42,357 nucleotides of DNA from Lingula anatina (Eukaryota > Brachiopoda > Lingulata > Lingulida > Lingulidae). The notes below the pieces were generated by a model that was not told the origin of the DNA, searched no databases, and saw only the letters and a program-made list of their open reading frames with translations. Every line of letters starts with the position of its first letter. The stretch's first letter is position 1. The translations under genes were made by a program, and so were the position numbers. Location: contig NW_019776128.1 of assembly GCF_001039355.2 (NCBI RefSeq), positions 64,001 to 106,357 of the forward strand. Reading direction: 5' to 3'. Shown one piece after another: positions 10,939 through 20,701 of this stretch.

Positions 10939-11407
10939 CTAAGTCACAATCACTTCAACCTGTCTATCTATAACAGGTTACCAAGAACTGTTAACTCCAT
11001 CACATTTACAGAAATATATTCATCCTCGTGTTAGCTGACCTTGCAAGCAATTCAGTTTATTGGAATGTATTTCTGAAAAACAAGTAAAGAAAATGCACTA
11101 GTTAACTAAAGACACAAAACAACTGTCAATTTTACTTTAAAGCCATTTTGTTATTATTTTGATAAATTTAGTTACAGTATTGATAAACAAAATATCACGT
11201 TTTCAATAATTAATATTTAAAATTACAATTCATAACTGCAAGGTTGTGTCATTGACCAAAATACAACGTTGAGTCAACGTCACATTATGACGGTGTTTCG
11301 ACGTGGCTGGATCAACGTTGATTTGACATTGAATTTAGGTAGATCAACGGCAATTCAACGTATCAACCTGTTTTCAACGTTGATCATACTCAACTATTCC
11401 TGCTGGG
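10558..11407. mobile_element. CAACGTTGA-type MITE inserted in gag
   Basis: The ends are CCCAGCGGG (10558-10566) and CCTGCTGGG (11399-11407), an imperfect inverted pair. Both sub-terminal regions (10580-10700 and 11250-11395) are dense in the self-complementary motif CAACGTTGA and its variants. The centre is AT-rich with an AT microsatellite. Gag-like frame resumes on both sides (the minus strand reads ...AEQKLTLMET before it and RRIVEMADQQANM after it). A second CCCAGCGGG lies inside at 10708-10716 in the same orientation, which suggests a nested or compound element. The target duplication is unclear (TC or CTCC). No transposase. Confidence 0.75.
10864..10937. repeat. AT microsatellite
   Basis: About 37 uninterrupted AT units in the centre of the MITE. 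The first copy of the duplicated 1787-bp block starts 25 bp to the right of it, so it probably caused the assembly break. Confidence 0.95.
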
Positions 11408-11589
11408 TCTCCATAAGAGTCAACTTTTGTTCTGCCTCGCATATTCTTTTCTCAAGTAAGCTGTCATAAGCTGCATCTATAAGTGAATAGTCATTGTCCT
11501 ATACGAGTGTCCTCTAGCAATGTATCCATAACTGCAGTCTGCAACGCTAGGCTTGTAATATCACTGTTCACTATATTTTTGAAGTTTTT
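11408..11589 (-). pseudogene. Gypsy 5' leader and gag start
   Basis: Between the MITE and the PBS-like site. The minus strand has an ATG frame (MDTLLEDTRIGQ) that stops and then continues one frame over as YSLIDAAYDSLLEKRICEAE, a helical, charged stretch that joins the gag sequence beyond the MITE. It is broken by at least one frameshift. Confidence 0.55.
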
Positions 11590-11605
11590 AATCCTTGTCG
11601 CCAAA
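11590..11605 (-). promoter_or_regulatory. Primer-binding-site-like sequence
   Basis: On the minus strand, TTTGGCGACAAGGATT follows directly after the LTR end ...AATCACAACA. TGGCGAC-type sequences at this place are common in Gypsy elements and pair with a tRNA 3' end to prime minus-strand synthesis. The tRNA is not assigned here. The duplicated block repeats it at 13378-13393. Confidence 0.65.
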
Positions 11606-11769
11606 TGTTGTGATTCAATGTGATGTCATAAAACACGAATAAAATCAACAGATACATATGGAATTATTATTGAAGAAACGTTGCATCGTGTCACCTAACA
11701 TGGCGCATCCCAGACTACTATTCCCGCTCTACCAGCTCACGTGATCAAGACGCGCCACACCAATGCACA
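11606..11769 (-). repeat. 5' LTR of the Gypsy element
   Basis: A 164-bp segment that reads TGTGCATTGG...CACAACA on the minus strand. It begins TG, ends CA and abuts the PBS-like site. Its first 70 bp recur at the other end of the element (4180-4249). A TTTTATTCGTGTTTTATGAC stretch near its end may hold the poly(A) or initiation region. It is short for a Gypsy LTR. The copy at 13394-13557 belongs to the duplicated block. Confidence 0.7.
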
Positions 11770-12565
11770 ACACAACACACGTAATGGCAGATGAGCACAC
11801 CAAAATCTAGTCTTCCACGAGACTATCGAGGGGTTACTGCTCATTACGACATGGTCTTCTAAACTATTATATTAGGGATAAAATACATTTTACAATTTGA
11901 ATTTTAGAAGGGCATTTGCAATGAAGGCTAGTCGAACCGTTTGCTATTACATTTTGACACATAACTGTTGTTTGATCTTAAAAGGGTTTAAATGGTTGTC
12001 CAACTAAAATGTAGTTCAGTATGTCACAGGATACAGTTATTTCATAAAAAAATGTTTTGTTTAAATCTCCACTTCTTTTGTCTAAAGAATGTATACTGGC
12101 CAGGTTCAAGGCTTCATCATAATGCAAGTAAGGGGATCTTATTTTCACTGCAAGACCTTGGACAGTCTTTAAGAATTCTCAAGTTCGTATCTGTATGTAA
12201 GAAACCAATTTTTTCTCTATTTTGTGAATACAATTTGTGAAACTTATAAGAGAGCTGAGAGTATTTAATTAATAGACATGTATTTTCAAATATTCTACTC
12301 GTACAAAGGACAGATGTTGACGCCTGCGCTTATATTCATGCACATGGTGTATAAATTATAATGTTTGGGCCTTGAAATGATACCCAGGGACACCATGCAG
12401 TATTGCCATTTCCTACCAAATTACCTGGTACGTGCGGTCTGCTAAATTCGGTGTGATGCTTTTGGAGTATAGACCGGGTGGAACAATAGCAATATTTGAT
12501 ATCCCAAACATGTCTTAGGGACTATTCAGAAAAGATATTGTAACCTGTTTTTTTATAGATTTCAG
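11770..12565. other. Non-coding stretch upstream of the BIR exon (first copy)
   Basis: An 82-codon open frame (11992-12240) has no recognised features. The stretch ends in a pyrimidine-rich tract and the splice acceptor of the BIR-gene exon. The same content recurs at 13558-14353. Confidence 0.45.
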
Positions 12566-12748
12566 GTGACGACAAACGATCACTTCGTAAAATTGCCCAC
12601 TGCCTGACATTAATTGAAAGTGGTTATGTTAATATTGGAAGCTACATCAACAAGATAACTGATTTAGGATACATTCCCAGAGAGCATGCTGACGCTCTTC
12701 TGCATTTTTACCTCAAGCAAATAAAAAATACAAAGTACAACACGAAAT
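12566..12748 (+). pseudogene. Truncated duplicate of the BIR-gene exon start
   Basis: Identical to 14354-14536, including the acceptor, and cut off by the N at 12749. It encodes DDKRSLRKIAHCLTLIESGY and onward for about 61 residues. It is likely an assembly duplicate and not a second gene. Confidence 0.8.
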
Positions 12749-12749
12749 N
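12749..12749. other. Single-N assembly join 1
   Basis: One N placed exactly between the two copies of the 1787-bp block. It marks a contig or scaffold join of unknown true length. Confidence 0.95.
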
Positions 12750-14536
12750 GTCTATCTATAACAGGTTACCAAGAACTGTTAACTCCATCACATTTACAGA
12801 AATATATTCATCCTCGTGTTAGCTGACCTTGCAAGCAATTCAGTTTATTGGAATGTATTTCTGAAAAACAAGTAAAGAAAATGCACTAGTTAACTAAAGA
12901 CACAAAACAACTGTCAATTTTACTTTAAAGCCATTTTGTTATTATTTTGATAAATTTAGTTACAGTATTGATAAACAAAATATCACGTTTTCAATAATTA
13001 ATATTTAAAATTACAATTCATAACTGCAAGGTTGTGTCATTGACCAAAATACAACGTTGAGTCAACGTCACATTATGACGGTGTTTCGACGTGGCTGGAT
13101 CAACGTTGATTTGACATTGAATTTAGGTAGATCAACGGCAATTCAACGTATCAACCTGTTTTCAACGTTGATCATACTCAACTATTCCTGCTGGGTCTCC
13201 ATAAGAGTCAACTTTTGTTCTGCCTCGCATATTCTTTTCTCAAGTAAGCTGTCATAAGCTGCACCTATAAGTGAATAGTCATTGTCCTATACGAGTGTCC
13301 TCTAGCAATGTATCCATAACTGCAGTCTGCAACGCTAGGCTTGTAATATCACTGTTCACTATATTTTTGAAGTTTTTAATCCTTGTCGCCAAATGTTGTG
13401 ATTCAATGTGATGTCATAAAACACGAATAAAATCAACAGATACATATGGAATTATTATTGAAGAAACGTTGCATCGTGTCACCTAACGTGGCGCATCCCA
13501 GACTACTATTCCCGCTCTACCAGCTCACGTGATCAAGACGCGCCACACCAATGCACAACACAACACACGTAATGGCAGATGAGCACACCAAAATCTAGTC
13601 TTCCACGAGACTATCGAGGGGTTACTGCTCATTACGACATGGTCTTCTAAACTATTATATTAGGGATAAAATACATTTTACAATTTGAATTTTAGAAGGG
13701 CATTTGCAATGAAGGCTAGTCGAACCGTTTGCTATTACATTTTGACACATAACTGTTGTTTGATCTTAAAAGGGTTTAAATGGTTGTCCAACTAAAATGT
13801 AGTTCAGTATGTCACAGGATACAGTTATTTCATAAAAAAATGTTTTGTTTAAATCTCCACTTCTTTTGTCTAAAGAATGTATACTGGCCAGGTTCAAGGC
13901 TTCATCATAATGCAAGTAAGGGGATCTTATTTTCACTGCAAGACCTTGGACAGTCTTTAAGAATTCTCAAGTTCGTATCTGTATGTAAGAAACCAATTTT
14001 TTCTCTATTTTGTGAATACAATTTGTGAAACTTATAAGAGAGCTGAGAGTATTTAATTAATAGACATGTATTTTCAAATATTCTACTCGTACAAAGGACA
14101 GATGTTGACGCCTGCGCTTATATTCATGCACATGGTGTATAAATTATAATGTTTGGGCCTTGAAATGATACCCAGGGACACCATGCAGTATTGCCATTTC
14201 CTACCAAATTACCTGGTACGTGCGGTCTGCTAAATTCGGTGTGATGCTTTTGGAGTATAGACCGGGTGGAACAATAGCAATATTTGATATCCCAAACATG
14301 TCTTAGGGACTATTCAGAAAAGATATTGTAACCTGTTTTTTTATAGATTTCAGGTGACGACAAACGATCACTTCGTAAAATTGCCCACTGCCTGACATTA
14401 ATTGAAAGTGGTTATGTTAATATTGGAAGCTACATCAACAAGATAACTGATTTAGGATACATTCCCAGAGAGCATGCTGACGCTCTTCTGCATTTTTACC
14501 TCAAGCAAATAAAAAATACAAAGTACAACACGAAAT
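12750..14536 (+). repeat. Duplicated block 1, second copy
   Basis: Offset of 1788 from the first copy. It includes the right part of the MITE (to 13195), the leader, PBS-like site and LTR of the Gypsy element (13378-13557), and the first 183 bp of the BIR exon, which continues unbroken into 14537 onward. This second copy is therefore the one joined to the gene. Confidence 0.95.
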
Positions 14537-17269
14537 CTACATTGAAATTGTTGTGCTCTTTCTTTATCTTTGTTACTTTGATTACGGCCAATGCAGAGGT
14601 TATTTATGTATGCTGCGCATCTCAAACACTCGAAATACCTCTTCTGTTAGTTGTGCATATTTCAAAACCAATACAGATATACTGTAACTCACAGATAAAT
14701 GCTTGCCATGTATCCATACCAGAAACCCAATTTACCTGTGGGTCACATGGGCAAGAAAAACATTGCTACTTTAATTCTGTATGGATTGAAGTTCCTCAAT
14801 TACCCACAAATCATATTTCTGAATCAGCATGCACCTTTTATTCACTCGAAAAGTACTGCAGATGCATGAAGATGGGAAATTGCTGTGAGGAATTTTGTCC
14901 AGGGAATCAGTCGTCTGTAGAGCAAGCGAATGGTGTACAGTGCAGACCAGTACACACATGCTTTGATTACAGGACAGTTTTAACAACGCAGATAATTAGA
15001 GGAAATATTTCTTTAACTCTAATGCAATTTAGTGGAAGTGAAAATAACATGGCAAAAGGTTATTGTTTAAATAATTTCTGTATTCTAACACCTAGTGTAT
15101 CAAGCATCGCAATAGAAGGAAGACTGAAATATTTGCTGTTTCCCTATCTTGATTTTTTCTTTTTCGTACAAAACTTTTCTGACGGTCATGTGAATATATC
15201 ACCAAATGATGTTTGTTTTTTGGGCAAGTCAACCTTCAGATGTCACATACAGAAGCATTTCACTCTCGACAGTGAAATGACTGCCGGACTATTGTCACGA
15301 AATTCGAGAACGCAAGATGAATGGAAAAACAAGAAAACAGAAACAAACAGTAACATTTATCTGACCTACTGCGACAACTGGGAGCCAGAAAACAAATGTT
15401 GTAATGGTGAATATTTTGGACGCAGGAGAGATTACTTTGTTTTATTTTGTTTTATTCTAAATTCCATTATTTTGGCTATCTTAATTGCACCTAATCTAAT
15501 GAAAGACGGCGTTGAATCATCACAATTAAAAGAAAGGTGTGCCTTTTTGGATATAATAGATAAAAGAAGATTACTTGTGAAATCTGATTTGTTTGAAATG
15601 CCATGCCTCGCATCAATAAATAGATGTTTGGATGAGATAAAGACTCTTTGCAGCGACGCAAAATACGATACAGCTGTCATAAACAAGAAAAGCATTGCCC
15701 AGGAATATAAAGATCACTGCATTCGAAGGTGTATTTTGGAAAATCTACTGCCACTTGCAGACAAGGCAAAAACCACTTCAGCTGACGTGGATGATGGTAA
15801 CTCAATGAATTTGTGTTATTGGCGTGAACAATGGTGTCAACTACAGTTTGAAGAAATCAGTAGTATCTACCAAAGTTACATTGAAAATCATCTGTGCGTC
15901 AGAACCCTTATGTTTCAATCAGTTGAGCCGATAATAATACGACGGATTTTACGTTACGTACACATCCCGTTTCAAAATACAAGCAAAGACATTAGTCAAC
16001 AGATAAAACAATCCATAATGGGGTTCTTTGTTACAAACGACTCCACGGTCTGTGATTTGACTAAAGCCATTGAAGCTTTTCACAAAAGCAATTCTTTGAA
16101 AAATGAAAATTTGGCCAAAGATGGAAAGCGTGGAAGAATATGTTTGTCGGAGAACTTGGGAAGCAAGAAAGAGAAGACTTCTTGTCATTATGCATACCAG
16201 TCAGATTACACATTACTATCAAAAGTTAGTGCACAAGAGAACACATTGACAACTGATCTAGAATTTGATCATCAAACAGTGACGTCATCGGTGCAAAATG
16301 GAGTTGCGGAATTTTTTAATCGGGACAGAGTTCCACAGAAAGAAGAGGTACAAAATAAATGTGCCAAGGGCAGTGAGGGTGAGGAGGACGATCACAATAT
16401 GTACAGGCAAGTTTCTGTTTTTCTTCATAGAGATTTGTTTCGATATTTAACAAGCTACGCCCCAGGCAGGACACGCATACATTTATATCCATTACATCTT
16501 CAAGAGTACTTTCTTCGGTCTGCACAAGGACCACCCTTTCGTGTGGGGGAAGAATACTGCTACGAAGCAGTGCGACTGTCCAGTTTTAAAGACTTGCCCA
16601 ATTCGGTCCCGGTAAGAGCAACGCGACTTGCACGGTCAGGGTTCCATTACACAGGAAACAGTGACGAGGTAGTATGTTTTAGCTGTGGAGGTAGACTTAA
16701 GGAGTGGACCTGTGGAGACAATCCACTAGTGCGACATCGTATTTTCTTCCCAGATTGCCCACTTATGAATGGGACTGAAACGGAGAATGTTCCACTTTTC
16801 CCCAGAGATGACCCTGTTTCTAATGTCAACATAGGCGCCAATGTTGATCCTTTTCCAAACTTAGCAAACACCAGGCCTAGACCACATGACCATGGTAGCA
16901 ATGCGTCCTCACTACTGTCAAGTCAACATGCACTATCCAGGTCACTTGGCATCAGTTCACCAGAGGTCGCCACCCCGCAGATCACGCCGCTGGAAAGAAG
17001 CACAGTGGCTCATTCTGGGGTTGCCAGTGGTTTACGCTCTAATGAGGACACATCTGCCCTCTTAACTCCACAAAATACATCTCATCTACCGACATGTGTC
17101 CCTTCACGGATGAGGAATGAGTCTGACCGCCTGGCGACTTTCGTCAGCTGGCCCAGTGGAGCAAGTGTCCTACCCAGAGACTTGGCAAGAGCTGGCTTCT
17201 TCTATGTGGGCACGGGGGACCGGGTACAGTGTGCCTTCTGTGAGGGGGTTTTAAAGAATTGGGAACCAG
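14354..17269 (+). CDS. Membrane-type BIR-domain protein, large exon
   Basis: Internal exon of about 2.9 kb. The frame opens after a stop at 14344, with acceptors at TATAG (14346) or TTTCAG (14353). The open stretch also contains a TTG at 14542, but no ATG there, so the true start is in an unseen exon. In order (residue 1 = 14542): 62 upstream helical residues; hydrophobic segment 2-18 like a signal peptide (KLLCSFFIFVTLITANAEV); Cys-rich region 20-290 with N-x-S/T sites; transmembrane segment 299-316; unknown Cys- and helix-rich region 325-620; BIR1 (674-741) with ligands C712, C715, H732, C739 (C-x2-C-x16-H-x6-C); Ser/Thr/Pro linker; first part of BIR2 (C897, C900) to the donor CCAG|GTGCGA at 17269. 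BIR domains bind zinc and often caspases or their partners. A membrane BIR protein is unusual. Topology is uncertain because RRR precedes the 299-316 segment. Confidence 0.85.
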
Positions 17270-17276
17270 GTGCGAG

Positions 17277-17279
17277 TAT

Positions 17280-17310
<31 letters not shown>

Positions 17311-17314
17311 TTTT
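17277..17314 (+). repeat. TTTA microsatellite in the BIR2 intron
   Basis: About nine TTTA units directly after the splice donor. Unspliced reading gives an artificial Ile-Tyr-Leu-Phe tail that ends at 17322 and should not be taken as protein. Confidence 0.9.
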
Positions 17315-17560
17315 TTACTTGATTATATCCCTGTCTGTTCTGTACAAATGATTAAACAGGAAAACCGTAGCTAAAATGCATAATGCGAACATTCCAAAAT
17401 TTACCAAAACAACCCTTTAGACTCTTAAACATTGCCATGGTAAACTAGGTAAAGCATCGATTTGTAACATAAATGGTGGTTTAAGAATATCATTCGGGGC
17501 ACTTTGCGTTAAAACACACACTACGCATCAGAGGCTGTCAGAGGCTATCATTTGTTTTAG

Positions 17561-17725
17561 GTGACCAACCAATGCAGGAACACAACAGATATCTTTCAAC
17601 CTGCCCGTTCGCCCTGGGACTGGAAGTTGGGAACATTCCTCTGGAACAACCAAGCACAGCTCTTCCTCTTGATGTGTCAGAATCACAAAGACAGGCTGTG
17701 GGAGGCAGCACAACAGGATCAGAGA
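17561..17725 (+). CDS. BIR-domain protein, second exon (completes BIR2)
   Basis: Acceptor TTGTTTTAG|GTGACC at 17560 and donor AGA|GTAAGT at 17725. Phase 1 on both sides, 165 bp. Joined to the previous exon it reads NWEPGDQPMQEHNRYLSTC, supplying H917 and C924. BIR2 ligands become C897-x2-C900-x16-H917-x6-C924, the same spacing as BIR1, which strongly supports this splice. After the domain comes a Ser/Pro/Glu-rich tail (NIPLEQPSTALPLDVSESQ). The next exon must begin in phase 1. A RING domain, common at the end of IAP proteins, is not seen in the window. Confidence 0.85.
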
Positions 17726-17837
17726 GTAAGTACGAGTAAACAATAATTCTAACACATTCTTTTGAAAAAACAGTTCCATAAGGAGAAAATGCCACAGACA
17801 TCGTCAACCGTATTCATGTGATTCAATGTAATTCATA

Positions 17838-17939
17838 TTGCAGACATTTTGAGATGCCTTATGATCAGCATTGCGGGTACTTATGCAGACAATTAAATAC
17901 CCGCAATGCTGATCATAAGGCATCTCAAAATGTCTGCAA
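17838..17939. repeat. Perfect 42-bp inverted repeat with 18-nt loop
   Basis: Left arm 17838-17879 (TTGCAGACATTTTGAG... to GCGGGTA) and right arm 17898-17939 are exact reverse complements. The loop is 17880-17897. It lies in the intron after the BIR2 exon. As RNA it would form a very stable hairpin. It could be a young foldback, an RNA-editing substrate or an assembly artefact. Confidence 0.95.
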
Positions 17940-18654
17940 GGCGCATCAGTTGTTCTTTTAAGGTACTTCAAGCACTTTGAATTGTCTTGACTTATTAAGC
18001 CAATACAGTCATAAGATTATGTATGTGTGCATTTATTCCATCTAACGTAAGAAGATTAGATACAATTATAACGTCAGAAAATACAATAGAGGGAGTGTGA
18101 TAATGATAGGGTCGCTAAACGATTTTGACGGAATATAGTGACTAGCCTTATCCTCTTGTCGCCTGGGTAGGCACGCCCCCTTAGAGTACTTATGTGTGTA
18201 CAAAAGGTCTTCCACATAGAACTATCCTTTTGTTCAACAGCTTCGCGCGTGCAGCGGATTATGTATATAGTGACGCTATACAGCTAAATGCAGTTAAATC
18301 TGTGAAAGCTGTTACTTAATTTATTCTGCTGTGTCGGACGTTGTGGGCCAGCAAAATGGTTCATTCACTTATTCTTTTCTGAAGATTGGTGATGCATATT
18401 TCGAATGCTTAATTATTTGCCCTCCTTCTTACAAGAGAAAGGAAAAGGGGAGAGAAACGGAGACAGTGTCAAATAAAAAGGGTAAAGAGTAATATAATAC
18501 ATTAATTAAAGGGACTCGCGGTGGAAGAAACGATAGACTGTTTTGCATCAAGGTATGCAATTATAATGCCACATGGCCATCGCATATACGGCCGTAGTTT
18601 AAATACATTACTCATAGTTGTATTTAATTACATTATTTTGCTGAATATACATAC

Positions 18655-18655
18655 N
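18655..18655. other. Single-N assembly join 2
   Basis: One N with no matching sequence on its two sides, unlike the other three. It may hide a gap of unknown length in which 3' exons of the BIR gene could be missing. Confidence 0.85.
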
Positions 18656-18723
18656 CTTAAATTTGATTGTGCCATATAAATTTTTGCAATAGTTTAAAAA
18701 TTCTTGTTGATTGCATTTTTACA

Positions 18724-18858
18724 GCTTGTCAAGCACAAAACTGGTGGCTGTGTCCCTTATTTTGTGTATGTGGGGGTCTATACGAATGCGCTTGCTCCAG
18801 CTGGTGGTACAATATTCGGAGGCGGTATCGCCTCTCTGATCCTCTAGTTTACCTTTGA
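18724..18858 (+). CDS. Possible 3' exon of the BIR gene (weak)
   Basis: A good acceptor (TTGCATTTTTACAG, ending near 18723) precedes a stretch open in two frames. In the phase left by the 17725 donor it reads TCQAQNWWLCPLFCVCGGLY and ends at TGA 18858, Cys- and Trp-rich but not a RING. In another frame it reads KHKTGGCVPYFVYVGVYTNA, then a Gly-rich hydrophobic end and TAG at about 18846, which looks more protein-like but is out of phase. The two cannot be told apart by eye. Confidence 0.2.
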   Translation, partial: ACQAQNWWLCPLFCVCGGLYECACSSWWYNIRRRYRLSDPLVYL

Positions 18859-20246
18859 TTTTATACACATAGTTTAATTTAACATATTTTAAATATATTT
18901 AGAGTAATCTCTATCACCAAGCTCCCTCGGAAAATTTTTCTTAATCGAGGTGCAATTTGGTGCATTTTAGGGTATTTATTTTTTTTACATCTTATGTGGC
19001 ACTGAATTGTCTTGTTTTAGATGTTTTGAGGAATTAATTCAGTAATGACATAACAAAGGTTTAGACAAAATTTATTTTCCAGTCTATGCATTCACTCAGT
19101 TTTGTCAATCTTGAAGTTTAAGGTTCAGCAGCAGCAGTTCGTATAATGCTAATTAAAACTTTCAAAAATTATAGAACATACTATTTCAAAGAAAAAAAAA
19201 AAAAAAAATTAAGTACTTTAATACTTGCAGGAAACAAGAAAAAGGGCTTTCAACATTGAATTATTTTTGGATTGACCAAAAAGTTGATGAAATATGTTGT
19301 TCTTACCATTTTTCATCTTTCTGAAAGTAACTGGTCAATTGACTTTGCGTGTGGGAGCACTTCATCCTTATAAAAACTGTCGAAAAAAAATGTTCTTTTT
19401 CCTGTCGATCAGCGCAAAGCGACTCCCGCTGCTATAGTTATACTAAGTTTGAGATGTAATATATACTCAACAACTTCAAACACCGTGAAAAGAATTTTTC
19501 AGAATTAAAGAGTTAAAAATCACACTTATCATCAATTTGAGTTCTTCGTTTGTTCATTTATATGGTTCTATTCAGTCATGGAAATTCATATTCAATGCAT
19601 GGGTTTCCACGCGAAATACTAACGTGACCCAGTTTTGCAACGCTACTGCTTTCACAAAACTAACCCGTAAATTAATAGAAAATCTTCTCCAAGTTTATAA
19701 AATCAACAAAGTGCACTTAATTTTCTCCATTTTTATCAGCGGTCTTAATTTCGGAATATGACGAAGTGACAGAGAAAGTGTATTTGTGACAGGTGACTAA
19801 ATGTTGTCGAGAGAAGTTGCCTCGTTTCGCTCTGTCTCGTATACTTCAAATAAAGCACAGAACTGCGAAAACGAGGCACTCACAGGGAGATGGCATACGC
19901 GCATGCGTGTTTTCGTTACTACTAAATCAAGTGCTCAGAAGCATGGGATTACGTACAGTATGTAAACAGAATGCCATATTTGCTTAGAAATAAATATAAT
20001 TTTCAGTTAGCATGAGTGAAAATATATACTTTGTTGTTCCATTCAGCCCAGCGAGGCAGTGCTTCTGACAAATTTCAGTGAGGCGCCTCGCTCTTTAAAT
20101 GCTGGAGAAACACTGGCTTTTATTTACGCTAAAAACAAGTTTGAGTGTAGTGCTTGCGACAGGTCATTAATAATTATTAACTTGTCCTATGAAACGATCA
20201 TCCACATTTCCGAAACGATCAACAATATTTCCAACCGGCACAATGA

Positions 20247-20364
20247 GTGCCAAATAACCGTGCCGTGTGGAAAATTATTAATCGTGCCGGGGAAAATAAG
20301 ATCGTGCCGGGTGGAAAATTTCCGAAAAAAAAAAAATAAACGTGCCGGCACGTTTATTTGGCAC
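20247..20364. repeat. Small foldback element with GTGCCG repeats
   Basis: GTGCCAAATAACCGTGCC at the left and its near-exact inverse GGCACGTTTATTTGGCAC at the right. Between them are repeated units of the type ATCGTGCCGGG-GGAAAAT. Size 118 bp. It has the form of a tiny foldback MITE. No flanking duplication was identified. Confidence 0.65.
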
Positions 20365-20701
20365 TTCAGAGTAGGTGTAATATTTGGCCTTATCAAATAT
20401 GTTTTTCATTGCATTAACAAAAATAAGTAAAATGTGTACAAAAGCCTGTTTCAGCAAAATGGTTTAAAATAATTTTTACTCAGAACATATCTTTGGAAGA
20501 ACCTGCTAGAGGAGAAGACATATATGTTGTGGGAATTATACACCAATATCATATTCACCATAAATTATTGACATAAAGAGCTAGTGCATATTTATGACCT
20601 AAGTTGAAAATGACCCATCGTAACAGCTAGAAATAGGTACTTTTTGTACACATAATTGGCCATATTTTTGTAAATTGTAGTCGGATTATTATAATTCTTT
20701 T

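Larger units (their letters stand above)
4180..11769 (-). mobile_element. Decayed Ty3/Gypsy LTR retrotransposon
   Basis: Read on the minus strand, the parts come in the Gypsy order: 5' LTR (11769-11606), PBS-like site (11605-11590), gag, protease, reverse transcriptase, RNase H, integrase, then a 70-bp piece of the LTR (4249-4180). All coding parts carry stops or frameshifts, several next to long T runs (about 5800-5815, 7861-7870, 8959-8976). A solo LTR (7256-7792) and a MITE (10558-11407) are inserted into it. The element cannot be autonomous. RT, RNase H and integrase motifs are typical Gypsy; assignment to a clade such as Mag or CsRn1 would need a tree. Confidence 0.9.
10962..12748 (+). 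repeat. Duplicated block 1, first copy
   Basis: 1787 bp that recur at 12750-14536 with only two differences seen (T/C near 11476 and A/G at 11700). The copies are separated by the single N at 12749. The block contains the MITE right part, the Gypsy 5' LTR and the start of the BIR-gene exon. Most likely an unmerged contig overlap. Confidence 0.95.
17940..20246. other. Intronic or intergenic stretch after the BIR exons
   Basis: AT-rich, with a poly-A run at about 19192-19208 and several short frames without recognisable content. Apart from the possible exon at 18724-18858 and the N at 18655, nothing is supported. Confidence 0.5.

Noticed and set aside
11992-12240. 82-codon frame (and its duplicate at 13780-14028) as a gene or upstream BIR exon
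   Set aside because: No splice sites in suitable phase or protein features were recognised. It recurs only because the block is duplicated.
14542-15480. Cys-rich region with membrane segment as a captured viral envelope
   Set aside because: No fusion peptide, furin-type site before a fusion peptide, or heptad pattern is visible. The region is in one frame with BIR domains in a spliced gene. Origin is left open.
14542-17322. A single 926-codon gene starting at 14542 and ending at 17322
   Set aside because: 14542 is TTG, not ATG, and the frame is open further upstream to a splice acceptor. The last codons are a read-through of the splice donor and a TTTA microsatellite.
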